A DNA stretch of 52,507 bases from Phycicoccus sp. (GCA_017993715.1 JAGOME010000025.1:1-52507); one strand, 5' to 3'; shown: positions 1-8,306, counted from the first letter of the stretch. Notes: generated by a model from the letters alone, not told the origin. Made by a program: numbers and translations.

Positions 1-8
1 GGTGCCGC

Positions 9-674
9 ATGACCCCGGAGGAGATCCTCAAGGGCCTCTATGACGAGACCCTGGCGGGCAACGCCCCCGCCGTCCTCGACCTCACCCACCAGGCCCTGAC
101 GGCCGGCATGGAGCCCGGGGCGCTGCTCTTCGAGGCGCTCATCCCGGCCCTCGAGGAGGTCGGCGCTCGCTTCGAGCGGGGTGACTTCTTTGTCCCGGAG
201 ATGCTCATCGCCGGACGCGCCATGGCCGGCTCGATGGAGGTCCTGCGACCGCTGCTCGCCGACACCGGCGTGGAGACCATCGGCAAGTTCCTCATGGGCA
301 CCGTCCAGGGCGACGTCCACGACATCGGCAAGAACCTGGTCAACATCATGCTTGAGGGGGCTGGCTTCGAGGTCATCGACCTTGGCGTCCAGGTCAAGCC
401 GGAGAAGTTCGTTGCCGCCATCGCAGAGCACCAGCCCGACATCGTCGGCTTCTCGGCATTCCTCACCACGACTATGCCGATGTTCAAGGCCAACCTCAAC
501 GCCCTGGAGAAGGCTGGCCTGCGCGAGTCCGTCATCGTCATGGTCGGGGGGGCTCCGGTCACCCAGGAGTATGCCGATGTCGTTGGGGCGGACGGGTATG
601 CCGCCGACGCCTCGGCCACGGTCAAGAGGGCCAAGGCCCTCCTCGGTGAGCGCCGCGCCAAGGTCAATGCATGA
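9..674 (+). CDS. Corrinoid (B12-binding) methyltransferase shuttle protein
   Basis: This 221-residue protein has the two-part build of MtbC/MttC/MtmC-type corrinoid proteins. A four-helix cap covers about residues 1-85. A Rossmann-like cobalamin-binding domain covers 90-215, with the lower-ligand motif D102-x-H104-x-x-G107 and supporting GFSA (147-150) and GG (180-181) loops. It should carry a methyl group on cobalt between a substrate-specific methyltransferase and the methyl-THF enzyme encoded next. The ATG at 9 gives a normal family length, but only 8 bases precede it, so a longer start cannot be excluded. It overlaps the next gene by 4 bp (ATGA), which suggests translational coupling. The substrate methyltransferase (MttB, MtgB or similar) is not in the window and may lie just upstream. 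Confidence 0.93.
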   Translation: MTPEEILKGLYDETLAGNAPAVLDLTHQALTAGMEPGALLFEALIPALEEVGARFERGDFFVPEMLIAGRAMAGSMEVLRPLLADTGVETIGKFLMGTVQGDVHDIGKNLVNIMLEGAGFEVIDLGVQVKPEKFVAAIAEHQPDIVGFSAFLTTTMPMFKANLNALEKAGLRESVIVMVGGAPVTQEYADVVGADGYAADASATVKRAKALLGERRAKVNA

Positions 675-1600
675 GCGCCTACGAGGGTCCCGTGCGCGAG
701 ACCGTGCTGCGCTCGGCGACCAAAGAGGTCGTCATCGCGAGCAACAAGCCCTTCTGCATCATCGGCGAGCGGATCAACCCGACGGGCCGCAAGATCTTCC
801 AGGAGCAGTTGCGGGCCGGGGATCTATCCCTGATCGAGAAGGACGTGGCGGCGCAGGTGGCGGGTGGCGCCGACGTCCTCGACGTCAACATGGGCGTGCC
901 GCTCACCGACGAGCCCGAGTTGCTGAGCAAGGCCATCCGGCTCGTGCAGTCCCGCACCGATCTGCCGATCTGCATCGACTCCTCCGTCGTCGAGGCCCTC
1001 GAGGCGGGGCTGTCGGTCTATCAGGGTCGGGCCCTGGTCAACTCGATCACGGCCGAGGATGAGCGGATGGAGGCGATCCTGCCGCTGGTCAAGAAGTACG
1101 ACGCCGCGATCATCGCGCTGCCCAACGACGCCGATGAGATCCCGATGGACTGGGAGAAGCGGATTGAGCTGACCGAGAAGATCGTCCGGGTCGCCACGCA
1201 GGAGTACGGAATCGCGATCGAGGACATCGTGATCGACCCGCTGGCCATGCCGATCGGCGCGGACCCGACCGTGGGGCGCACCGCCCTGCGCACGATCCGC
1301 GAGATCAACCTGCGGTGGGGCCTGAACATGACGTGCGGCGCGTCCAATGTGTCCTTCGGAATGCCGGGTCGGCACGCGATCAACGCGTCCTGGCTGCCGC
1401 TCGCGATGGCCGAGGGCATGACCAGCGCCATCATGGATGCCCGCACCCCGCTCATCGTCGAGGCGGTGCGCGCCGCAGACCTGCTGCTCGGCAATGACGA
1501 GTGGGGCATGTCGTGGATCTCGGCGTTCCGGGCGAAGGACGCGGCGGCTAAGGCGGCGGCTGCCGCGGCTGCCGACGCGACGGCGGGCACGCCCGCCTAG
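671..1600 (+). CDS. Methyltetrahydrofolate:corrinoid methyltransferase (pterin-binding domain)
   Basis: This 309-residue TIM-barrel protein belongs to the pterin-binding family of MetH, AcsE and MtgA. Visible signatures are the N-terminal GERINPTGRK stretch, DVNMG, ICIDSS, the DP-LAMP segment and a C-terminal GASNVSFG loop; the Asn in that loop is the pterin-contacting residue in AcsE-type enzymes. The expected reaction is methyl transfer between methyl-cobalamin on the preceding protein and tetrahydrofolate. In a catabolic demethylase system this yields methyl-THF. The last 25 residues are Ala/Lys-rich and probably unstructured. It starts inside the stop codon of the corrinoid gene and ends 11 bp before the reactivase gene, so it sits in the middle of one operon. 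Direction and methyl donor are inferred from context. Confidence 0.9.
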   Translation: MSAYEGPVRETVLRSATKEVVIASNKPFCIIGERINPTGRKIFQEQLRAGDLSLIEKDVAAQVAGGADVLDVNMGVPLTDEPELLSKAIRLVQSRTDLPICIDSSVVEALEAGLSVYQGRALVNSITAEDERMEAILPLVKKYDAAIIALPNDADEIPMDWEKRIELTEKIVRVATQEYGIAIEDIVIDPLAMPIGADPTVGRTALRTIREINLRWGLNMTCGASNVSFGMPGRHAINASWLPLAMAEGMTSAIMDARTPLIVEAVRAADLLLGNDEWGMSWISAFRAKDAAAKAAAAAAADATAGTPA

Positions 1601-1611
1601 GCTGCGCACTC

Positions 1612-3546
1612 GTGACTCCTGACGCCCCCCTCGACGACGACCGTCCGCCCCTGGACTCCTTGCGCCGCGAGGGCCTGATCGAGCCGCACCCGGCCACGAC
1701 GCCGTCCCATGACGGCTCGGGCCGGGTGCTGCTCGAGTTCGCCCCAAGCGGCAAGGGCGTGCGCGTGCCACCTGGAGTCTCGGTGTTCGATGCGGCGTCC
1801 TGGAACGGCATTGCCGTGGACTCCACCTGTGGGGGCCACGGCACGTGCCGCAAGTGCAAGGTGCAGTTGACGTCCGGTACCTCGCCGGTCACGCGGCATG
1901 ACGAGCGGACCTTCAGCTCGGCCGAGCTGGCCGACGGGTGGCGCCTGGCCTGCCTCGTGCGGGCCACCTCGGATCTGGCAATCACGGTGCCCCCGCTCAT
2001 GACCCGCCCCAAGGCCTCGACGGTCGGGGTCGGGCGCCAAGTCATCCTGCGGCCCTCTGTGCAAAAGCGGTATGTCGAGCTCGAGGAGCCAACACTGGCC
2101 GACCAGCGCACCGACCTGGCCCGGCTCTCGGACGCGCTGGACGATCTGGAGATCACGGCCAACCTGCATGCCCTGCGGCGGCTGCCCACGGTGCTGCGGC
2201 AGGCGGCATTCAAGGTCACGGCGGTCGTCGTCGACGAGGACCTCATCGACGTCGAGCCGGGCGACACGACGGGCCGCAGTTTCGCGCTCGCCTTCGACCT
2301 CGGGACGACGACGGTCGTCGCGACCTTGCTCGACCTGACCACGGGCACCCCCGTCGGGGTTGCCTCGATGCTCAACAAGCAGCAGCCGTTCGGCGGTGAC
2401 GTCATCAGCCGGATCTCGGCGACGATGATGGATCCGCTTGCCCTGGAGCGACTTCGCGATCTCGCCCAGGACACCCTGCGCGAGTTGACCGCCGAGGTGT
2501 GCGCCGAGGGCGCCGTCGAGCCGACGGAGATCTACGAGGTCGCGCTCGCCGGCAACGCGACGATGACGGCCCTGGTGCTCGGGGTCGATCCTGAGCCGCT
2601 CGGCGTGGCGCCCTTCATTCAGGCGACCGCTGACTGGCCTGGCGTGACCGCTGCCGACCTCGGGTTGTCCTTGCATCCAGGCGCGCGGGCGGTCCTGCTG
2701 CCAGCCCTGGGTGCGTATGTCGGTGGCGACATCGTTGCGGGAATGCTGGCCAGCGGCATCGACCGGGACAAGCGGGTGCGGCTGTTCGTCGATGTAGGGA
2801 CCAACTGCGAGATCGTCCTGACCGATGGCGACACCATCGTCTCGACCGCGGCGCCGGCCGGGCCAGCCTTCGAGGGAGGCGCCATCCGCTGCGGCATGCG
2901 TGCGGCGGACGGGGCCATCGAGGTCGTCCGCCTCGGCGACGACGTCACCCTGGGGGTCATCGGTGACACCGAGCCACGGGGCCTGTGTGGGTCGGGCCTG
3001 GTCGACGCCGTCGCCGAGCTGTCCCGGGTCGGCCTCCTCGACACGACCGGACGCTTCATCCCCAACGATGCTGCCGCACAACAGATTCCTGCTCTCGCGG
3101 ACCGCTTGACGGCGGTGGGGGAGGAGCGCGTCTTCGTGCTCTATCGCCCGGCGCCGGACACCGATGTCGCCGAGTGTGTCTATCTCTCCCAGCGAGATGT
3201 GCGCGAGTTGCAGTTCGCCAAGGCAGCGATCTCGACCGGGTGGACGCTGCTCATGGAGGAGCTGGGGCTCACCCATGATGACGTCCAGCAGGTGCTGCTC
3301 GCCGGTTCGTTCGGCTCCTACCTGTCGCCTGCCTCGGCCGTGCGGATCGGCCTGGTGCCGAGGCTCCCGGTGCTGCGGATCATCTCGGCAGGCAACGTCG
3401 CCGGCGAGGGCGCCAAGATGGTCCTGCTGTCCTCGCGTGAGCGCGCTGGGGCCGATGCCCTCCTCTCGGAAGTGCGTTATGTCGAGCTCAGCGACCGCTC
3501 GGACTTCAACGACCGCTTCGTCGAGCAGCTCTCTTTCCCGAGTTGA
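1612..3546 (+). CDS. Corrinoid reductive-activation protein, 2Fe-2S + ASKHA domains (RamA/RACo-like)
   Basis: This 644-residue protein begins at a GTG. An N-terminal ferredoxin-type domain holds C73-x5-C79-x2-C82 and C114, the pattern of a [2Fe-2S] cluster. A linker follows, and from about residue 225 there is an ASKHA ATPase-like domain (AFDLGTTTVVATLLD; later GLCGSGLVDAV, LLAGSFGSYL and GNVAGEGAK). Proteins of this build (RACo, RamA and relatives) use ATP to drive low-potential electrons onto inactivated Co(II) corrinoid, restoring Co(I). The position directly after the corrinoid and methyltransferase genes supports that role. The annotation is firm at family level. RamA itself uses two [4Fe-4S] clusters, so RACo is the closer model. 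The electron donor is not apparent from the window. Confidence 0.9.
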   Translation: MTPDAPLDDDRPPLDSLRREGLIEPHPATTPSHDGSGRVLLEFAPSGKGVRVPPGVSVFDAASWNGIAVDSTCGGHGTCRKCKVQLTSGTSPVTRHDERTFSSAELADGWRLACLVRATSDLAITVPPLMTRPKASTVGVGRQVILRPSVQKRYVELEEPTLADQRTDLARLSDALDDLEITANLHALRRLPTVLRQAAFKVTAVVVDEDLIDVEPGDTTGRSFALAFDLGTTTVVATLLDLTTGTPVGVASMLNKQQPFGGDVISRISATMMDPLALERLRDLAQDTLRELTAEVCAEGAVEPTEIYEVALAGNATMTALVLGVDPEPLGVAPFIQATADWPGVTAADLGLSLHPGARAVLLPALGAYVGGDIVAGMLASGIDRDKRVRLFVDVGTNCEIVLTDGDTIVSTAAPAGPAFEGGAIRCGMRAADGAIEVVRLGDDVTLGVIGDTEPRGLCGSGLVDAVAELSRVGLLDTTGRFIPNDAAAQQIPALADRLTAVGEERVFVLYRPAPDTDVAECVYLSQRDVRELQFAKAAISTGWTLLMEELGLTHDDVQQVLLAGSFGSYLSPASAVRIGLVPRLPVLRIISAGNVAGEGAKMVLLSSRERAGADALLSEVRYVELSDRSDFNDRFVEQLSFPS

Positions 3547-3557
3547 GCCGCCCGCCG

Positions 3558-4181
3558 ATGTCGTCAGCCAGCCCCCTGCAGCGCAGTGGCCACGTCGCGC
3601 TGGTCGCCTGTGGGGCGTTGGCCCAGCCGGCGGCGGCAGTCTGCGCGCGGCATTCGTGGCCTGTCGACGTCCACCCCCTCAACCCGTTGCTGCACAACCA
3701 ACCCCAGCGCATCGCCGGCGAAGTAGAGGCCCTGGTCGAGGAGTTGCGACCCCGCTATGACCGAGTCGTCGTCGGGTATGCCGACTGCGGCACCTATGGA
3801 GCGCTCGACGAGGTCTGCGCGCGGCTCGAGGTGGAGCGCTTGCCGGGCGTGCTCTGCTATGACCTGTACGCCGGACAGGGGCCGATCGCTGACCTGCTCG
3901 ACGACGAGCCGGGGACCTACTTGCTCACCGACTTTCTGGTGAAGTCGTTCGCGCGCACCGTGCTCCATGAGCTCGGCCTTGATCGCTACCCCGAGCTGCG
4001 CGACGACTACTTCCGGCACTACACCCGCGTGATCTGGCTGGTGCAGACCACGGATCCCCACGAGCGGGCCGAGCTGCGCACCCTCGCGCAGGACGCGGCC
4101 GACCGGATCGGGCTGCCGCTGGTGGTGCGCTCCACGGGCCTGAGTGGCCTCGAACGCGCCCTGGCGGCGTTGGTGGGGTGA
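3558..4181 (+). CDS. DUF1638 domain-containing protein
   Basis: About 207 residues. The N-terminal VALVACGAL and the VVVGYADCGTYGALDEVC segment (Cys-rich, in a Rossmann-like context) are typical of DUF1638 proteins, which commonly sit beside corrinoid methyltransferase genes and have no established activity. I prefer the ATG at 3558, 11 bp past the reactivase stop. A TTG at 3543 overlapping that stop is the alternative and adds five residues. Neither has a clear Shine-Dalgarno sequence, so translation is probably coupled. As the last gene of the run it most likely serves corrinoid or methyl-group metabolism, but I infer that only from neighbours. Confidence 0.82.
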   Translation: MSSASPLQRSGHVALVACGALAQPAAAVCARHSWPVDVHPLNPLLHNQPQRIAGEVEALVEELRPRYDRVVVGYADCGTYGALDEVCARLEVERLPGVLCYDLYAGQGPIADLLDDEPGTYLLTDFLVKSFARTVLHELGLDRYPELRDDYFRHYTRVIWLVQTTDPHERAELRTLAQDAADRIGLPLVVRSTGLSGLERALAALVG

Positions 4182-4243
4182 GGAGGCGCGCCCATCGGAA
4201 CGTCCAGGAATGGGCGGATTTCGGCGTCTCGTGACCGAATCGT

Positions 4244-4249
4244 TAGGAT
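4244..4249 (+). promoter_or_regulatory. Candidate -10 box (TAGGAT) for the MFS gene
   Basis: TAGGAT lies in the 98-bp gap before the MFS gene, leaving a leader that would include the GGGAGG ribosome site at 4287-4292. No convincing -35 was found. Confidence 0.35.
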
Positions 4250-4300
4250 CTTGACGATCTCCCGTGGCGCACGGGGGCGGTGACCCGGGAGGTTCGCTCG

Positions 4301-5536
4301 ATGCTGGCGGCATATGCACCGCTGTTCTCCGTCCCCGGAGCCAAGCGGTTCGTCGTCGGAACGCTGTTCTCCCGGGTGGGCGGCGCGATGTTCGGCATCG
4401 CCGTCGTCGTCATGCTCAGCGAGCGCCGGGGCTCGTTCGGGCTCGCCGGGGCGGTCAACGCCCTCGGTCTCATCGTGCTCGCGGCGTCGGGTCCCCTGAT
4501 CGGGCGGCTCGTCGACCGCTACGGGCAGGCCCGGGTCGCCACGCCCTTCATCATCCTGTCGACCAGCTGCAGCCTGATCATGGCGGCCTTGTCCTGGCAG
4601 ATGGCGCCCATCTGGACGCTCATCGTCGCGTGGTGTGTCTCGTCGATCCTGCCCGAGCCCAGCCCGATGTCGCGGGCGCGGTGGGTGTGGATCTTCCGCG
4701 ACGACCCCGAGCGGCTGCACACGGCAATGGCCTTCGAGCAGGTCGCCGACGAGGCAGCCTTCGTCATCGGCCCGGTGATCGCGATCCTTGCGGCCACGCT
4801 CTGGTTCCCTGAAGCGGGGATCATCATGGCGGCCGTCCTTTTCGCCGTCGGCATGGCGATATTCCTGTCCGCCGAGTCCTCCGAGCCGCCGCTGGTGCCC
4901 AAGCACGAGCGCCATGGGGGGATCGCGATCCTCCAGCCCGGGGTGGCGCTGGTCGCCGGGACCCTGGTCATGACCGGAGTGATCTTTGGGAGCAACGAGG
5001 TCGTGGCGGTGGCGTTCGCCGACGAGCATGGATCGTCGTCGTCATCGAGCCTGATCCTGGGTGCCTTCGCGCTGGGCTCGACCCTCTCAGGCCTGTTCCT
5101 CGGCACCCGACCGGTGCGTTCGCTGCTCACCAAGAGACTCTTCCTCGCCGCCCTGGGGATGGTGGTCCTCCAAGCTCCAGCCCTGCTCGCGCCTAATACG
5201 GTGTGGCTGACCGCGATCATGTTCGTCGCCGGCTCGGCGACGGCGCCGATGCTCATCACCGGCTTCTCGCTCACCCAAAAGCTCGTCCCCCGCTCAATGG
5301 TCACCGAGGCGATGGCTGTCGCCGTCACGGGGCTGCTTATCGGCATCTCCATCGGAGCCTTCGCCGGGGGGATGGCGGTCGACACGTTCGGTGCGTCACG
5401 TGCCTATGCCGTCCCGCTCATCGCCGGGCTGCTGGCCGTCGTCATCGGCTCCGTGGGCTACCGGCGACAGGTGGCAACCGAGCTGGCTGCTGGCCGCCGG
5501 TCCGCGGAGGGCTCGGCCGAGTCCGCCGGAGCGTAA
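4301..5536 (+). CDS. Major facilitator superfamily transporter
   Basis: This 411-residue protein is hydrophobic throughout, with about 12 membrane segments and the loop-2 signature GRLVDRYGQAR (MFS motif A-like) after segment 2. The central cytoplasmic loop is rich in charged residues near SSEPPLVPKHERHGG. The frame opens at a GTG at 4280. However, GGGAGG at 4287-4292 sits 8 nt before the ATG at 4301, which therefore is the better start. It follows the corrinoid operon in the same direction after a 98-bp gap, so uptake of the methylated substrate or export of the demethylated product is possible. Substrate cannot be read from sequence. Confidence 0.85.
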   Translation: MLAAYAPLFSVPGAKRFVVGTLFSRVGGAMFGIAVVVMLSERRGSFGLAGAVNALGLIVLAASGPLIGRLVDRYGQARVATPFIILSTSCSLIMAALSWQMAPIWTLIVAWCVSSILPEPSPMSRARWVWIFRDDPERLHTAMAFEQVADEAAFVIGPVIAILAATLWFPEAGIIMAAVLFAVGMAIFLSAESSEPPLVPKHERHGGIAILQPGVALVAGTLVMTGVIFGSNEVVAVAFADEHGSSSSSSLILGAFALGSTLSGLFLGTRPVRSLLTKRLFLAALGMVVLQAPALLAPNTVWLTAIMFVAGSATAPMLITGFSLTQKLVPRSMVTEAMAVAVTGLLIGISIGAFAGGMAVDTFGASRAYAVPLIAGLLAVVIGSVGYRRQVATELAAGRRSAEGSAESAGA

Positions 5537-5578
5537 CGACGCTGCCGGAGCAGGATGACCTTGCGGTTGGACGCGCGC

Positions 5579-6298
5579 TCACGGCATTCCGGGTGATTCG
5601 GTGACGACGAACGGGTTACCGTCCGGGTCGGTCAGCTCGGCGACGCCGTCGTGAGGCGAGGGAAGCCGGGTCGCGCCCAGACCGATGAGGCGGCCAATCT
5701 CGTGCTCCCAGGCATCCTGCGGGACGGCGAGTTCCAGGCGTTGTCGGTGCGGTCCGAGGTGGGGCGCAACAGGTGGTCCTCCCCAGGCAACGATCGTGCC
5801 GCCCCCGGGTGACTGGATGGCCGTCTCCCCATCCTGATCCCACACCAGCGGCCAGCCCAGTGCCTCACTCCAGAACTGCCCGACGGCCCGGGTCCCCTCG
5901 CAGCCCAGCTCACCGAGGAATCCCGCTCCCGCAGTGAAGGCATTGCCGGCCTCCAGCACGCAGAACTCACCACCCTCAGGGTCGGCCAGCACGATGTGGC
6001 CCTCTTCTGGCCGCTGCCCGACGTCGATGTGCCTGGCGCCGAGGGCACCTGCCCGCGCGACGGTGTCGCGCTGTGCTGTGGGGGAGGCGCTGGTCAGGTG
6101 CAGGTGCATCCGGTTCGCCGCCACCTTGGCGGTCGTGCTGGCGACAAACCGCAGCCCGAGTTGGCTGTCCAGCCCGGCGATCAGTGGACCGCGGGGATCG
6201 TCGGTCACCTCGCGGCGCAGGAGTGCCGACCAGAACTGCGCGACCCGCTGGGGGTCGTGCGCGTCGAAGACCGCTGCGGTGAGAACCACCCTGATCAT
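5579..6298 (-). CDS. VOC (glyoxalase-fold) family protein, two tandem modules
   Basis: This 239-residue protein has two vicinal-oxygen-chelate modules. The first (about 1-117) opens AVFDAHDPQRVAQFWSALLRRE and closes VLADPEGGEFCVLE. The second (about 120-236) has FWSEALGWPLVW and closes LTDPDGNPFVVTE. This tandem form is frequent in actinobacteria as uncharacterised glyoxalase-like or bleomycin-resistance-like proteins. The expected His/Glu metal ligands are partly present (H105 in EEGHIVLADPEGGEF), but I cannot assign a substrate. The gene is convergent with the MFS gene (42-bp gap) and reads toward it. The octamer CGGCATTC at 5582 encodes part of its last residues and stop. Confidence 0.8.
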   Translation of the reverse strand: MIRVVLTAAVFDAHDPQRVAQFWSALLRREVTDDPRGPLIAGLDSQLGLRFVASTTAKVAANRMHLHLTSASPTAQRDTVARAGALGARHIDVGQRPEEGHIVLADPEGGEFCVLEAGNAFTAGAGFLGELGCEGTRAVGQFWSEALGWPLVWDQDGETAIQSPGGGTIVAWGGPPVAPHLGPHRQRLELAVPQDAWEHEIGRLIGLGATRLPSPHDGVAELTDPDGNPFVVTESPGMP

Positions 6299-6352
6299 CT
6301 TGCCCCATGGCCGCCAGGCCGCCCGCTCCCTGGGGAAGGGCGGGGTGGTCCC

Positions 6353-7237
6353 TCAGTCCAAAGTGGCGGCGATGGCTTCGATGTGGGCGGGGGAGGAGCC
6401 ACAGCAGGCGCCGACCACGTCGACCCCGAGGGCGCGCAGGCTCCGTGCGTGCTCGGCCAAACCCGCGGGATCCACGGTGTAGACGAAGTCACCCCCCTCA
6501 AGGCGCGGTAGCCCGGCATTGGACTGCGCGATGACGAGAATGCCGTCGTGCGGCCGTGCGGCCACGAGCTGGCTGGCGATCTGCTCCATCTCCTCGGGGC
6601 CGCGCCCGCAGTTCGCGCCCACGGCATCGACGCCGGCCTCGGCGAGCTCGCGGACCGCGGTCGCCGGATCCACGCCCATCATCGTGCGCAGGTTGGTGTC
6701 GAAGCTCATCGTCACCACCAACGGCAGGTCGGGGGCGACCTCCCGGGCTGCGGCAAGGGCGGCGCGCGTCTCAGCGAGATCGCTCATCGTCTCGATCAGG
6801 ACCAGATCGATGCCTCCCGTGACCAGTCCCCGCAGCTGCTCGGCGAACAGCGCCGTCGCGTCCTGCTGTGTCAAGGTGCCCAGTGGCTCAAGGAGCTCAC
6901 CGGTCGGGCCGAGGTCGCCGGCGACGAGAATGCCGTGGCGATCCGCGACTGTGCGGGCGATCGTCGCACCGGCGCGGTTGATCTCCGCAACGCGGTCGTC
7001 GAGACCGGACAGGGCCAGGCGCGCCGACGTCCCGCCGAAGGTGTTGGTGGTCAGGATGCGCGCGCCGGCGGCGGCATACTCCTCGTGCAGCGCCGCGACC
7101 GCGTCCGGGTTCTCCAGATTCCACAGCTCGGCGGCGTCGCCGGGAGGGAGCCCGCGCTCCTGCAGGAGCCAGCCATAGCCGCCGTCGAACAGGGCCGGCC
7201 GGTCGGCGAGGAGAGCGGTCAAACGGTTCTGGGGCAC
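6353..7237 (-). CDS. Homocysteine S-methyltransferase family protein
   Basis: This 294-residue protein has a betaine/S-methylmethionine-homocysteine methyltransferase fold. The zinc ligands are visible: C210 in VGANCGRG and C278-C279 in GACCGSSPAHI. N-terminal landmarks are DGGYGWLLQERG and ILTTNTFGGT. It would methylate homocysteine to methionine from a simple methyl donor. The MetH-type pterin and B12 domains are absent. Start is GTG at 7237, 6 nt after a TAGGCT box, indicating a leaderless message. With the corrinoid operon and the MetF-like gene next door it completes a one-carbon set. The donor is unknown; a betaine-type compound would suit the context but is speculative. Confidence 0.88.
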   Translation of the reverse strand: MPQNRLTALLADRPALFDGGYGWLLQERGLPPGDAAELWNLENPDAVAALHEEYAAAGARILTTNTFGGTSARLALSGLDDRVAEINRAGATIARTVADRHGILVAGDLGPTGELLEPLGTLTQQDATALFAEQLRGLVTGGIDLVLIETMSDLAETRAALAAAREVAPDLPLVVTMSFDTNLRTMMGVDPATAVRELAEAGVDAVGANCGRGPEEMEQIASQLVAARPHDGILVIAQSNAGLPRLEGGDFVYTVDPAGLAEHARSLRALGVDVVGACCGSSPAHIEAIAATLD

Positions 7238-7243
7238 CGCGTA

Positions 7244-7249
7244 AGCCTA
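7244..7249 (-). promoter_or_regulatory. -10 box TAGGCT, leaderless start of the homocysteine methyltransferase
   Basis: On the minus strand TAGGCT is followed by 6 nt and the GTG start, the spacing expected when transcription begins at the start codon. Confidence 0.6.
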
Positions 7250-7306
7250 CGGCCGCCCGACCGCGGGAGCCGGGCTCGGTGACCTGGCCGACGCTCAGCC
7301 GAGGAG

Positions 7307-7334
7307 GAATGCCGCCCGCTCGCGGACGGCATTC
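7307..7334 (-). terminator. Inverted octamer pair forming a hairpin (probable terminator of the MetF-like gene)
   Basis: GAATGCCG (7307-7314) and CGGCATTC (7327-7334) are perfect complements flanking 12 nt. The loop can add a CCG/CGG pairing, giving an 8 + 3 bp stem with one mismatch. It lies 13 nt past the stop of the MetF-like gene on the minus strand and before the homocysteine methyltransferase. There is no T-run, as is common in high-GC genomes. It is built from the window-wide octamer. Confidence 0.6.
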
Positions 7335-7346
7335 AGGGTCAGCGAC

Positions 7347-8192
7347 CTACGGGGTTGCCTTGGCCAGGGACTCCTCGCGCCACCGCTCGATGACATCGAC
7401 CTGGTTGAACGTGAACACGTGCAGGCCCTCGATGCCGAGCTGGTTGTCGGCGGACAGGGCGGCGATCCGGGCGACGAACCGGTCGGGGTGGAAGCCCGGG
7501 GCGGCGATCCGGGCGAAGATGCCGCGCTGCTTCTTGAGGAAGCTCATCGACTGGCCGACCCCGATCATCGTGGCCATCCGCAGGAGTTTGGCGCGCTCGA
7601 CCGGGCCGGGGACTCCAACGAGGACGGGCAAGGTCACGCCGCGTCGTCGGATTCGTTCGACCCAGGTGCCGAAGTGCTCGGCGTCGAACGTCATATTGGT
7701 GACGATGTGGGTGGCGTACTTGCGCTTGTCCCACATCGACTGGATCGTCACGTCATCGTCGATCGTGGGGTGGCTCTCGGGGTAGCCGGTGATCCCGATG
7801 TGCGAGAACGGTCGTCCGAGGGTGTCGAGGTCCTCGAGCAGGTCCAGAGCCTGCTCATAGCTCCCGGCCGGTGGCGTCGCGTCGCCCCCGGGGATGAAGA
7901 CATCGGTGATGCCTGCGCCGGTGAGGCGGGCGACGATCTCCTCGAGTTCGGGCCGGCCGGAGATCATCCGGGCGGCGAGGTGAGGCACCACGCGATAGCC
8001 CTGCCCAGCCAGGCTCACGCTCAGGGCGATGGTGGCCTCGATGCCTTTGTTCTGGGCGGCGGTCACGGTGACCGGGACGTCGCGGGGGACGGACGCGAGG
8101 ACCTGCTCCTCGATCTTCGCCGTGGGCATGACTTCGAAGCGGGCGGTCCGCATGAGGTCGTGCACCCTCGAGGAGGGGAAGGTGTTGCTCAT
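7347..8192 (-). CDS. Methylenetetrahydrofolate reductase-like protein (divergent MetF fold)
   Basis: About 281 residues. The frame stays open upstream, but residues before MSNTFPSSRV look non-coding (Arg/Ser-rich), so I start at the ATG at 8192. The barrel-type landmarks FEVMPT, ITDVFIPGGDA, IGITGYPESHP, THIVTNMTFD, LPVLVGVPGPV and the C-terminal GLHVFTFNQV follow the MetF plan. The usual N-terminal FEFFPPK and SVTYGAGG stretches are replaced. The protein is thus a MetF relative rather than a textbook enzyme. Beside a methyl-THF-producing corrinoid system, the likely job is oxidation of methyl-THF to methylene-THF, or the reverse for methionine synthesis. No clear Shine-Dalgarno sequence precedes it. 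An octamer hairpin follows its stop. Confidence 0.78.
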   Translation of the reverse strand: MSNTFPSSRVHDLMRTARFEVMPTAKIEEQVLASVPRDVPVTVTAAQNKGIEATIALSVSLAGQGYRVVPHLAARMISGRPELEEIVARLTGAGITDVFIPGGDATPPAGSYEQALDLLEDLDTLGRPFSHIGITGYPESHPTIDDDVTIQSMWDKRKYATHIVTNMTFDAEHFGTWVERIRRRGVTLPVLVGVPGPVERAKLLRMATMIGVGQSMSFLKKQRGIFARIAAPGFHPDRFVARIAALSADNQLGIEGLHVFTFNQVDVIERWREESLAKATP

Positions 8193-8306
8193 TTCGCAAC
8201 TCAATTCGTATCGCGCACCAAGGGAGTCCCAATCTAGGGGTCGCGGAGCGCGCCGACAAGACAGCGCTGGGGCGCTCCGGCTCGACCTCCTTGGCCTGGA
8301 CACAGT

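Noticed and set aside
1548-3276. Long minus-strand open frames (308 and 559 codons) opposite the reactivase gene
   Set aside because: They mirror a real gene in a high-GC genome; composition is Arg/Gly/Asp-rich with no domain, and the plus-strand protein has clear Fe-S and ASKHA motifs.
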